Shown piece after piece: positions 1-8,243 of a stretch of DNA of 64,000 nt. The stretch comes from JAIVJM01 sp963816985. GTDB taxonomy: Bacteria > Acidobacteriota > Blastocatellia > Pyrinomonadales > Pyrinomonadaceae. The first letter of the stretch is position 1. Every line of letters starts with the position of its first letter. The translations under genes and the position numbers were made by a program. The DNA lies in the NCBI GenBank assembly GCA_963816985.1, contig CAWFMF010000004.1, positions 3,782,001 through 3,846,000 of the forward strand, in the 5' to 3' direction. Under the pieces are notes generated by a model. That model searched no databases. It worked only from the letters and a program-made list of their open reading frames with translations, and was not told where the DNA came from.

Positions 1-1
1 C

Positions 2-268
2 GACGCCTACAAGAATTTCGCGCGCGCGGGCGGCGAGTATCAGGGCCGGATGAACGTCGCCGCGCTCCTCGAACGCGTGGGCCGCGAAGAGAAGGCAGTC
101 GAGCACTACGAAGCCGCGCGCCGCATCAATCCCGCCTCGACCGCCGTCCTGCGCCGCCTCGCCGAGCTTTACGACCGCACAGGCCGCAAGGACAAAGCCG
201 AAGAGGCCCGCCAATCCCTACAAGCCGAAGACGCGCGACAGACGCTCGCCGCCGCCGCCGGGAAATAA
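2..268 (+). CDS. TPR-repeat protein, C-terminal end (gene starts before the window)
   Basis: The reading frame is open from base 2, so only the last 88 residues are visible. They contain helical pairs typical of tetratricopeptide repeats: AALLERVGREEKAVEHYEAA with a following RINPAS, then a second unit ending LAELYDRTGRKDKAEEA. TPR units serve as protein-protein scaffolds. The partner cannot be told from this fragment. It ends about 140 bases before the AAA+ ATPase and is separated from it by an imperfect palindrome, so co-transcription is uncertain. An internal ATG at 50 would give 72 residues, but the upstream codons continue the same helical pattern, so the true start is probably outside the window. 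Confidence 0.7.
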   Translation, partial: DAYKNFARAGGEYQGRMNVAALLERVGREEKAVEHYEAARRINPASTAVLRRLAELYDRTGRKDKAEEARQSLQAEDARQTLAAAAGK

Positions 269-282
269 ACAAACGCATGAAG

Positions 283-381
283 TGCGGAATGATGAACGAT
301 GAACTACAGACGGATTTGAGATCTCAAGTCTGAGATTCGAGATTCAACTGGCCATGTATTCATCATTCATCATTCCGACAT
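283..381. repeat. Imperfect inverted repeat between the TPR and AAA genes
   Basis: The left arm near 283-308 (GGAATGATGAACGATGAA) is mirrored with mismatches near 355-381 (TTCATCATTCATCATTCC). A second, smaller inverted stretch built on TTGAGATCTCAA lies in the loop. It is one of several intergenic palindromes in this window. It has no T-tract, so it is not a typical intrinsic terminator. Confidence 0.5.
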
Positions 382-410
382 TCATCATTTTCTTCAGACG
401 GAGTTTGAAA

Positions 411-1655
411 ATGACACAGGCAGCGATTTTAACTCGCGTTGAGATAGAGACGATGGGGCCGCCGGCTCTGGAGGAGCTGCGCGAATCGGACGTGGCCGAG
501 GGCTTCTTGTGCGACCTCGCGCTGAAGCACGTCGCGCAGATGGCCGACCCGACGACGCAGAGCATGGCGGAGGAGATGCGGCTGCCGCGCTCTCTGGTGG
601 AAGAGCTTCTGATTCACCTCTCGCGCGAGAAGATGATTGAGGTCAAGGGGCAGGTCGCGGTCGGCGCGACGCGCTACGCGATGCTTGAGCGCGGCTGGAC
701 GCGCGTCGCCCGCGCGCGCGACCTGTGCGGCTACGTCGGCCCCGCGCCCGTCTCCCTGCGCGACTACGCGCACATGATGCGCTTGCAGGCCGTGCCGCCG
801 CGCACGGCCTCGATAGACTCGGTGCGCGCGGCCTTCCGCGACCTCGTGCTGCCGGACTCTCTGCTCGTGACGCTCGGCTGCGTCATCAACTCGCGCCGCT
901 CGCTCTTCATCACCGGCCCGCCGGGGACGGGCAAGACCGCCGTCGCCGAACGCATCAACGCCGGGCTGCCGGGCTTAATCTGGGTTCCATACGCGATTGA
1001 AGTTGACGGTCAAATCATCCGCGTCTTCGACTCGCACAACCACCGGGAGGCCGCGCCCGAAGACGTGCCGAGCGAGTACGACCGCCGCTGGGTCTGTATC
1101 GAGCGCCCGCTCGTCATCGTCGGCGGCGAGCTGACGCTCGACGACGCAGACCTTCAGTGGAGCGAGTCGGCCCGCTTCTACGAAGCGCCGTTCCAGATGA
1201 AGTCGAACGGCGGCACGCTCGTCGTGGACGACTTCGGGCGGCAACGCTGCGAGCCGCACGATCTCCTCAACCGCTGGATCGTCCCGCTCGAACGCCGCGT
1301 TGACTACCTGACGCTCCACACCGGCAAGAAGATTGAAGTGCCCTTCGAGCAACTCGTCGTCTTCTCGACCAACCTCAACGAGAAGGACTTGGTGGACGAA
1401 GCCTTCCTGCGGAGGATGGGCTACCGCGCGCGCGTCGAGCCGCCGACGCCCTCGGCCTACGTCGAGATTTTCAAGCGCGCCGCCAACACGCGCGGCCTGC
1501 GCATCGAGCAGACGTGCCTCGACCACCTGCTCAACAACTACATGCTCGAACACCGGCAGATGAAGGCGTGCGAGCCGCGAGACCTGCTCGACCGCATGAC
1601 GGACATCTGCCTCTTCGAGGGGACGACCGCCGGAAGTCAGCGTCCGCCTGATTGA
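411..1655 (+). CDS. AAA+ ATPase (MoxR-like, AAA_5 type), probable frameshift at its C-terminus
   Basis: This is a P-loop ATPase of 414 residues in the frame as it stands. Residues 169-176 are the Walker A motif GPPGTGKT. LVVDDF (Walker B, Asp273) follows, then a sensor-like VVFSTN and LVDEAFLRRMGYR, an arginine-finger-like region. The N-terminal 150 residues look like a winged-helix domain. The substrate is unknown. ATG 411 is preferred over ATG 354, because 354 lies in the palindrome and GGAG sits about 8 bases before 411. Odd point: after residue 403 the frame runs into GTTAGSQRPPD and stops. Removing one G of the GGGG run at 1619-1622 gives EGRPPEVSVRLIDTAW and continues to a stop at 1759-1761, overlapping the next gene. 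That longer end looks like the real C-terminus. Confidence 0.8.
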   Translation: MTQAAILTRVEIETMGPPALEELRESDVAEGFLCDLALKHVAQMADPTTQSMAEEMRLPRSLVEELLIHLSREKMIEVKGQVAVGATRYAMLERGWTRVARARDLCGYVGPAPVSLRDYAHMMRLQAVPPRTASIDSVRAAFRDLVLPDSLLVTLGCVINSRRSLFITGPPGTGKTAVAERINAGLPGLIWVPYAIEVDGQIIRVFDSHNHREAAPEDVPSEYDRRWVCIERPLVIVGGELTLDDADLQWSESARFYEAPFQMKSNGGTLVVDDFGRQRCEPHDLLNRWIVPLERRVDYLTLHTGKKIEVPFEQLVVFSTNLNEKDLVDEAFLRRMGYRARVEPPTPSAYVEIFKRAANTRGLRIEQTCLDHLLNNYMLEHRQMKACEPRDLLDRMTDICLFEGTTAGSQRPPD

Positions 1656-1738
1656 CACGGCGTGGCGCAACTACTTCGGCGCGGCGCACGGCTTCGGCGC
1701 GCAGGAATTCGTCAAACGCGGCACAGGGGAGTTAAGCG

Positions 1739-2674
1739 ATGCGAACCCGCTCCAAATCTGAAACGGCGTTGAGAGCGGCGCTGTCTCTCTTCGTACTGCT
1801 CTCTTGTTCGTCGGTCGCGTGGGCCGACCACCTTCGGATGGCCGACGGCTCGGCCATCAAGGTTGACGAGGCTTGGGAGGACGCGCAAGGGTTCTGGTAC
1901 AGGCGCGACGGCGTGACGCACCTCGTCGAGCGTTCGCGCGTGCGCGGCATCGAGCGCGCGAAGCCCGCAGCGGCGAAGCCGGACGAGAGCGAGACGACGC
2001 AGGCGGCGGCGAATGATGTCGCGGTCTTGAAGACGGCGGACGACACGGCGGCGCGGAACGTCGAGGCGGTGCAGGCCGTGTGGATATTCCTCGTCGGCGG
2101 CGCGAAGATGGAGGTGGACGAGGCGAACGAGACGGCGGAAGGCGTCTGGTACAAGCGCGGCAACCTTTCCGTCTTCATCGAACGCTCGCGCATAGACCAC
2201 ATCGAGCGGGAGCGGATTGTCGAGAGCGCGGCGGGCGAAGTCGCGGGCGTGAAGCGCAAGCGGCGCGAGCGTTTCTGGTCTTCGGGCAGCACGCGCATTG
2301 ACAGTCTCATCCGCCAGAACGGCGCGCGGTTCGACGTTGACCCGTACCTTATCTTCTGCGTGATGGAGCAGGAGTCGCACTTCAACACGCGCGCGTTGAG
2401 CCCGATGGGCGCGCGGGGCTTGATGCAGCTCATGCCGGGGACGGCGGCGCGCTTCGGCGTCCGCAACTCGCACGACCCGGCGCAGAACATCATGGGCGGG
2501 ACGCGATACCTGAAGACTCTGCTCAAGCGTTTCAACAATCGCGTTGACCTCGTGCTCGCGGGCTACAACGCGGGCGAGGGCGCGGTGATGAAGTACGGCC
2601 ACCGCGTCCCCCCGTACCGCGAGACACGCAACTACGTCCGCAAGATCAGCGCGCGCTACCGGCAGGGAGAATGA
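1739..2674 (+). CDS. Exported lytic transglycosylase (SLT domain)
   Basis: This is a cell-wall enzyme of the soluble lytic transglycosylase family, which cleaves the MurNAc-GlcNAc bond of peptidoglycan to form 1,6-anhydro-MurNAc. The 311-residue protein starts with a signal peptide ending near SVAWAD. Two similar 40-50 residue modules follow (DGSAIKVDEAWEDAQGFWYR and a copy containing MEVDEANETAEGVWYK, each ending ERSRVxxIER or ERSRIxxIER). The C-terminal half is the SLT domain: MEQESHFN with catalytic Glu212, then GARGLMQLMPGTA, AGYNAGEGAV and YRETRNYV, all diagnostic. An AGGGGAG ribosome site lies 6-7 bases before ATG 1739. The start overlaps the frame-corrected end of the upstream ATPase gene, which suggests translational coupling. 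The N-terminal duplicated modules look like small beta-rich units of unknown binding role. Confidence 0.9.
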   Translation: MRTRSKSETALRAALSLFVLLSCSSVAWADHLRMADGSAIKVDEAWEDAQGFWYRRDGVTHLVERSRVRGIERAKPAAAKPDESETTQAAANDVAVLKTADDTAARNVEAVQAVWIFLVGGAKMEVDEANETAEGVWYKRGNLSVFIERSRIDHIERERIVESAAGEVAGVKRKRRERFWSSGSTRIDSLIRQNGARFDVDPYLIFCVMEQESHFNTRALSPMGARGLMQLMPGTAARFGVRNSHDPAQNIMGGTRYLKTLLKRFNNRVDLVLAGYNAGEGAVMKYGHRVPPYRETRNYVRKISARYRQGE

Positions 2675-2676
2675 GA

Positions 2677-2776
2677 AGAAAGTCAGAAGTCAGAACGCTG
2701 AACGATGAGCGAAAACAACTGCCTTCGCTTTTCGTCTTGATAGTTCATCGTTCAGCGTTCTGACTTCTGACTTTCT
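2677..2776. repeat. Inverted repeat with 30-base arms (GTCAGAAGTCAGAACG type)
   Basis: The left arm (2677-2708, core AGTCAGAAGTCAGAACG) and right arm (2745-2776, core CGTTCTGACTTCTGACT) are near-perfect complements. They enclose an approximately 36-base loop, which starts two bases after the stop codon of the transglycosylase. A relative with the same core lies at 42458-42547. It may act as a stem-loop protecting or ending the upstream transcript, but it has no long T-tract. Confidence 0.7.
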
Positions 2777-2827
2777 CTGGAACGTCGTGTCCATTCGCGC
2801 TTGTATAGAGATTGAGGTGGGCGGTTT

Positions 2828-3580
2828 ATGAAATCCTGTTTGATGAGAGTGTCGCTGGTTGCCTTCGTGCTCGCGTGCTGCGCCGGGGCCGTCGCGGTGC
2901 GCGCGCAGAGCGCGGAAGCGCCTTTGACGAACGGCTCGGTCGTGAAACTCGTGCGCGCGGGTTTTCGTGAGAAGACCGTCATCGCCATCATCCGCTCGCG
3001 CCCGGCGCGGTTCGACCTCGCGCCCGAACGACTGATTGAGTTGAAGAAGAGCGGCGTGAGCGAGCGCGTCATCCTCGCCATGCTGGCGCGCGAAGAGGCG
3101 ACGATGCTGGCGAGCGAGGGTTGGGAAGATGACGACGGTTTCTTCGAGGAAGGAGGCGGCGTCTCTAAGAGTCCGAAGCCGGGCGGCGAGCAAGGCGGCG
3201 GCGTGGACATCTTCGGCTCGTCGGGCGGCGCGCGCGGGCGGACGCGCTCGCGCGGCGGGAGCGGCGGCGGCGACACAGACTCGCAGACGCTCGGCAGCGC
3301 TTCGGTCAAAATCATCCGGCCACCCGTCGAGGCGGGCGGCGAAGCGAAGCTCGAACGCACGCCGACGCTCAACAACAACAAGGTCGTCGAGCTGGTCGAG
3401 GCGGGCTTCTCCGAGGGCACGATTATCCGCCGCATCGAACAGTCGCCGGTCGAGTTCGACCTCTCGCCCGCGAGGCTCGCCGAGCTGCGCAAGCGTCGCG
3501 TGAGCGAGCCCGTCATCGCCGCCATGCGCGCCGCGATGGGCGAAGAGGGCGAGCAACAGCCCGCGCGCCCCGAAAGGTGA
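2828..3580 (+). CDS. Exported protein with two copies of a 55-residue helical repeat
   Basis: The function is not recognised. The 250-residue protein begins with a signal peptide (MKSCLMRVSLVAFVLACCAG, cleavage near VRAQ). The first repeat runs from residue about 34 (LTNGSVVKLVRAGFREKTVI, then FDLAPERLIELKKSGVSERV). The second is near the C-terminus (LNNNKVVELVEAGFSEGTII, then FDLSPARLAELRKRRVSEPV). Between them lies a low-complexity Gly/Ser/Arg linker, so it looks like two copies of one domain on a flexible tether. In each copy a conserved pattern N-x-x-V-V-x-L-V-x-A-G-F is followed by F-D-L-(A/S)-P, which suggests a compact helical fold. The gene is followed 4 bases later by the VWFA gene, so the two are probably co-transcribed and may work together in the envelope. 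A GGTGGGCGG stretch precedes the ATG. Confidence 0.75.
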   Translation: MKSCLMRVSLVAFVLACCAGAVAVRAQSAEAPLTNGSVVKLVRAGFREKTVIAIIRSRPARFDLAPERLIELKKSGVSERVILAMLAREEATMLASEGWEDDDGFFEEGGGVSKSPKPGGEQGGGVDIFGSSGGARGRTRSRGGSGGGDTDSQTLGSASVKIIRPPVEAGGEAKLERTPTLNNNKVVELVEAGFSEGTIIRRIEQSPVEFDLSPARLAELRKRRVSEPVIAAMRAAMGEEGEQQPARPER

Positions 3581-3584
3581 GGCG

Positions 3585-4796
3585 ATGTCGTCCGCCGTCC
3601 GTCGCAGACTTCAAATAAAAAACGTCCCGGCCTTCAAAGCGGCGCGGCCCTTCGCGCTCCTGCTCCTGCTCGCCTGCCTCGCCTCCGGTCTCGCGCTTCC
3701 TTCGGCTCTGACGCAGACGCACACGCGCCCGCGCAAGGCGTCTCCGCCATCCAAGACTTCAAACGCGGAGACGTCTCAAAAGCAAAAGGGCGATGCCGTT
3801 AAGAACAACGCGAGTGACGCGGGCGAAGCTCAGAAGCCGTCGGCGAAGCCGAGCGACGAAAGCCCTGAGGCGATTGACGAAGACGAGGTCGTCAAGATCA
3901 GCAGCAGCGAAGTGCTGCTGCCGGTGACGGTGCGCGACGCGACGGGGCGTCTCGTCGCAGACCTCAAGCGCGAAGACTTTCGCGTCTACGAGGACGGGCG
4001 CGAGCAGCCCTTGAGCGAGCTCTCTCTGAGGCGCGTCCCCGTGGACGTGGCTTTGCTCGTTGACTCCTCCTCGTCGGTCGCGGCGAGCTTCGAGGACTTC
4101 CGCCGCGCCGCCGAAGAGTTCGCCGCGCGGCTCGAAGCGGAAGACCGCATCAGCCTCATCAAGTTCGACGACCGCGTCGAACTCCTTCTCGACTGGACGC
4201 AGAGCCGCCTCCAACTGCGCCGCGCCCTCAAAAGACTTTCGACCGGCGTCTTCACGCGCTTCAACGACGCGCTCATGCTCGCCGCCCGCGAACAGTTCGC
4301 GCGGGGGCAGCGCCGCCACGCGCTCGTCGTCCTGAGCGACGGCATTGACAGCGGTCGCGGCAAGGCGACGCTCGAAGCGGCGCTCCGCACGCTGCTCGAA
4401 GCGCAGGTCGCCGTCTACGTCATCAGCAACACCGAAATCGAACGCGCGCACAAGCAGTCTGAGCTTGATAACCTGCTCGCCGGGACGGACTCCTCAGTCC
4501 GCTTCAACGAGCTGCGTATCGGCGACCTGCGCGAGGGGATGCGCGTCCTCGACCTGAGCGAGCGCAACCTCTCGCAACTGACTTCGGCCACCGGCGGACG
4601 CCTCTACAAGCCGCAAAGCTTCGGCTCGCTCGGAAGCGTCTACGGCGAAATTGCCGAGGAACTGCGCAGCCAGTACGCGCTCTATTACACGCCGACGGAC
4701 GCCGCCCGCGACGGTCGCTTCCGCCGCGTCAAAGTCGAAGTGCCGGGCCGTCCTCTTCAGGTCAACACGCGCGTCGGCTACTACGCGCCGCGCTAG
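3585..4796 (+). CDS. VWFA-related protein of the acidobacterial type
   Basis: A von Willebrand factor A domain fills the middle of this 403-residue exported protein. DSSSS at 160-164 is the DxSxS metal-ion-dependent adhesion site. FTRFNDAL and VVLSDGIDSG supply the other MIDAS elements. Before it, residues about 108-145 (LLPVTVRDATGRLVADLKRE, then FRVYEDG) match the region that precedes the VWA fold in the TIGR03436 acidobacterial family. The C-terminal QYALYYTP and RVKVEVPGRP motifs are also family features. A hydrophobic signal or anchor segment lies at residues 20-42. Such proteins are thought to mediate metal-dependent protein binding in the periplasm or at the cell surface; no ligand is known. 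ATG 3585 is 4 bases after the previous stop. TIGR03436 proteins are especially abundant in Acidobacteriota, which supports the taxonomic guess. Confidence 0.9.
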   Translation: MSSAVRRRLQIKNVPAFKAARPFALLLLLACLASGLALPSALTQTHTRPRKASPPSKTSNAETSQKQKGDAVKNNASDAGEAQKPSAKPSDESPEAIDEDEVVKISSSEVLLPVTVRDATGRLVADLKREDFRVYEDGREQPLSELSLRRVPVDVALLVDSSSSVAASFEDFRRAAEEFAARLEAEDRISLIKFDDRVELLLDWTQSRLQLRRALKRLSTGVFTRFNDALMLAAREQFARGQRRHALVVLSDGIDSGRGKATLEAALRTLLEAQVAVYVISNTEIERAHKQSELDNLLAGTDSSVRFNELRIGDLREGMRVLDLSERNLSQLTSATGGRLYKPQSFGSLGSVYGEIAEELRSQYALYYTPTDAARDGRFRRVKVEVPGRPLQVNTRVGYYAPR

Positions 4797-4826
4797 GGCT
4801 TCGAAGGTCGCGCTCATCCCGCCGGT

Positions 4827-4856
4827 TTGACACGCGCCGGAACGGTCGGGTATAAC
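4827..4856 (+). promoter_or_regulatory. Sigma70-type promoter of the his operon
   Basis: TTGACA at 4827-4832 and TATAAC at 4851-4856 are separated by 18 bases. This is the best consensus promoter in the window. Transcription would start near 4863, about 30 bases before the His-rich leader peptide and 224 bases before hisZ. Confidence 0.8.
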
Positions 4857-4892
4857 AACCCGGCCCGAAAGATTGTCAGACAGTTTCGCGAG

Positions 4893-4982
4893 ATGACCAG
4901 ACACCTCAACCACCACACGACACCGCATCATCACGGCGCGCATCATCGCTGTGGCGGTAGCCGTGCAGGTGTTGACTCGTAA
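4893..4982 (+). CDS. hisL: Histidine operon leader peptide
   Basis: This short frame of 29 codons (ATG 4893 to TAA 4980-4982) contains eight histidine codons, at positions 4, 7, 8, 12, 13, 14, 17 and 18, in the first two thirds of the peptide. It lies between a consensus promoter and an intrinsic terminator placed just before hisZ. This is the arrangement of the enterobacterial his attenuator: scarce charged tRNA-His stalls the ribosome on the His run, changes RNA pairing and lets RNA polymerase read through. The ribosome site is weak (GCGAG directly before the ATG). The peptide has no function beyond being translated. Histidine-rich metal-binding peptides can look similar, but the terminator and hisZ 100 bases downstream argue for attenuation. 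Confidence 0.85.
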   Translation: MTRHLNHHTTPHHHGAHHRCGGSRAGVDS

Positions 4983-5035
4983 GGGCGCGAGAGGGAACGT
5001 AAGCGCCGGAGAAGTCATCTTCCACCCCGTACGCT

Positions 5036-5069
5036 GCCGCCGACATGAAAGATGTCCGGCGGCGTTTTT
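5036..5069 (+). terminator. his attenuator: intrinsic terminator with a competing antiterminator
   Basis: The terminator stem pairs 5036-5046 (GCCGCCGACAT) with 5052-5063 (ATGTCCGGCGGC) across a GAAAG loop, with one bulged C at 5057, and is followed by five T at 5065-5069. A competing helix is possible. GGCGGTAGC at 4953-4961, just after the His codons in hisL, can pair over nine positions (one G-U) with GCTGCCGCC at 5033-5041, which would remove the 5' side of the terminator. Stalling at the His codons should therefore favour read-through. The pairing is read from sequence; the regulatory effect is inferred from known his attenuators. Confidence 0.82.
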
Positions 5070-5086
5070 GTGTTTGGAAGCTATTT

Positions 5087-6217
5087 ATGAACGAGCCACT
5101 GTCGAAAATTCCGGGCGGGATGCGCTACTACTTCGGCGGCGAGACGCGCCTGCGCCGCGCCGTCGAGAACGAGGTGATGTCGGTCTTCGACGGCTGGGGC
5201 TACGAGGAGATCGCGACGCCCGTGGTGGACTATTACGCGCTCTTCGAGAAGGGCATGGGCCGCGCCGAGGCGCAGCGCGCCTTCCGCTTCACCGACACCG
5301 ACGGGCGGATGCTCGCGCTCCGCCCCGACGTGACTTCGGCGGTGGCGCGCGCCGCCGCGACGCTCTTCTCGGAGCGCGAGCGCCCCCTGCGCTTCTGTTA
5401 CGCGGCGTCGGTCTTCCGCCAGCGCCCGCGCACGCACGCCGAGTGGAAGCGGCAGACGCGTCAACTCGGCTGCGAGCTAATCGGCGCGGGGCCGGGGGCG
5501 GCGGACGTGGAGGCGCTCGTCATCGCGGCGGAAGTCCTCGAACGTTTGGGCCTGCGCTCGCGCTACCGCATCACGCTCAACCACGCGGGCATCCTGCGGG
5601 GCGTCGCCGAAGAACTCGGACTCGGAGAGGCGGAGCGCGAGCGTCTGAGACACTTGATAGACATCCGCGACGCGGCGAGTCTCGACGCGCTGCTCGCGGA
5701 GCGCGCGGCGTCGAGCACGTCAGCCGCGCTCGCGTCGCGGCTCGGTCGCTTGACGGGAAAACCCGGCGCGCTCGAAGAGGCGTGCGGGCTCGCCCAAGGG
5801 CCGCGCGCGCGCGAAGGCTTCCGGGCGCTCAAAGAGATTTGGGACGTGCTTGAGACGCTCGACCTCGCCGGGTCTTTCGAGATTGACCTCGGCGACGTGT
5901 CGGGGATGGACTACTACACGGGGCTCGTCTTCCGCGTCTACGTCGAGGGCGCGGGCGCGCGCGTCGGCAGCGGCGGGCGCTACGACGAGCTGGCGTCGAA
6001 CTTCGGTCGGAGCGAGACGGCGGTCGGCTTCGTCCTCGACCTCGACGCGCTCGGCGACGTGCTCGGAAGGGAAGGCTTTGAAGTGCTCGCGCGAGATTCG
6101 GGGCGCGAGGCGGCGACCGTCGAAGGCGCGGGGTCGCGCGAGTTGTTTATGGAGGCGAGGCGGAGGCGTGCCGCCGGGGAGCGCGTCGAGTTGAGGACGG
6201 GGGGCGTGCGATGCTGA
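5087..6217 (+). CDS. hisZ: ATP phosphoribosyltransferase regulatory subunit HisZ
   Basis: HisZ is a paralogue of histidyl-tRNA synthetase without tRNA-charging activity. It assembles with short-form HisG and provides histidine feedback control of the first step of histidine synthesis. The 376-residue protein shows class II synthetase motifs: LRPDVTSAVAR (motif 2 region), FRQRPRTHAEWKRQTRQLGCE, SGMDYYTGLVFRVYVEG and GSGGRYDELASNFG. ATG 5087 is chosen because GGAAG lies 6 bases upstream. An in-frame ATG at 5045 sits inside the attenuator terminator hairpin and cannot be the start. It overlaps hisG by 7 bases. The presence of HisZ fits the short HisG that follows. Confidence 0.93.
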   Translation: MNEPLSKIPGGMRYYFGGETRLRRAVENEVMSVFDGWGYEEIATPVVDYYALFEKGMGRAEAQRAFRFTDTDGRMLALRPDVTSAVARAAATLFSERERPLRFCYAASVFRQRPRTHAEWKRQTRQLGCELIGAGPGAADVEALVIAAEVLERLGLRSRYRITLNHAGILRGVAEELGLGEAERERLRHLIDIRDAASLDALLAERAASSTSAALASRLGRLTGKPGALEEACGLAQGPRAREGFRALKEIWDVLETLDLAGSFEIDLGDVSGMDYYTGLVFRVYVEGAGARVGSGGRYDELASNFGRSETAVGFVLDLDALGDVLGREGFEVLARDSGREAATVEGAGSRELFMEARRRRAAGERVELRTGGVRC

Positions 6218-6845
6218 CCGTGGCGATTGCGAAGGGACGGATGCAGACGGAGGCGCTGGCGCTTTTAGCGCGCGCGGGCGTCCACGCCTGCGGCGAAGCA
6301 TTGGCCTCGCGCCGGCTCGCCGTCGAGGATGAGAGCGGTCGCTACCGCTTCGTCTTCGTCAAGCCCGCGGACGTGCCCGTCTACGTCGAGCACGGCATCG
6401 CCGACTGCGGCGTGGTGGGCCGCGACGTTTTGCTCGAAACGGGCGCGGACGTTTTGCAGCCGCTCGACCTTCGAATCAGCCGCTGCCGCATCGCCGTCGC
6501 CGCGCGCGAGAACTTCAGCGCGGGACACGCCGGCGTGCTCCACGTGGCGACGAAGTACCCGCGCATCGCCGCCGCGCACTTCGGCGCGAAGGGCGTGCCC
6601 GTCGAGATCATCGAGCTTTCCGGCTCGGTCGAACTCGCGCCCGTGCTCGGACTCGCCGACTGCATCGTTGACCTCGTGGAGACGGGCCGGACGCTCGCCG
6701 AGAACGGGCTCGTCGTCGCCGAGACGGTCGCCGAGTCTTCGGGCCGTCTGGTCGTCAACCGCGCGAGCCACCAGTTGAAGGCCGTCGAGGTCGCACGCAC
6801 GGTCGAGGCTCTGAGGAGTGTGGTCGAAGTGAGAGGGGAAGCAGC

Positions 6846-6849
<4 letters not shown>
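6211..6849 (+). CDS. hisG: ATP phosphoribosyltransferase, short form
   Basis: HisG condenses ATP with PRPP to give phosphoribosyl-ATP, the committed step of histidine synthesis. At 212 residues it is the short form, which lacks the C-terminal regulatory domain and depends on HisZ. Diagnostic stretches are AIAKGRM near the N-terminus, GIADCGVVGRDVLLE, TKYPRIAAAHF, and ELSGSVELAPVLGLADCIVD followed by LVETGRTLAENGL, the PRPP-binding region. The start overlaps the hisZ end, and the TGA overlaps the TTG start of hisD, indicating translational coupling. Confidence 0.95.
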
Positions 6850-8141
<1,292 letters not shown>

Positions 8142-8144
8142 AAT

Positions 8145-8240
8145 TGTAGGGGCAGGGCTTGTCCCTGCCCGTTGCGTGATGATGGATTCAACGTCAGTAC
8201 AAGCGAAGGTGAGCGGGCAGGGACAAGCCCTGCCCCTACA
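8145..8240. repeat. Inverted repeat, perfect 27-base arms, inside the his operon
   Basis: The left arm 8145-8171 begins TGTAGGGGCAGGGCTTGTCC and the right arm 8214-8240 is its exact complement. The loop is 42 bases. The same arms, with a different loop, recur at 36967-37062. The repeat lies between hisD and hisC, so the his transcript must cross a long hairpin here, and hisC has no clear ribosome site after it. Confidence 0.85.
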
Positions 8241-8243
8241 GAA

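Noticed and set aside
5045..5086. Upstream ATG for hisZ at 5045
   Set aside because: It is within the attenuator terminator hairpin. ATG 5087 has a proper ribosome site and begins the conserved HisZ sequence.
8172..8243. Upstream start for hisC at 8172
   Set aside because: It would translate the loop and right arm of the palindrome. The HisC family sequence begins after ATG 8244.
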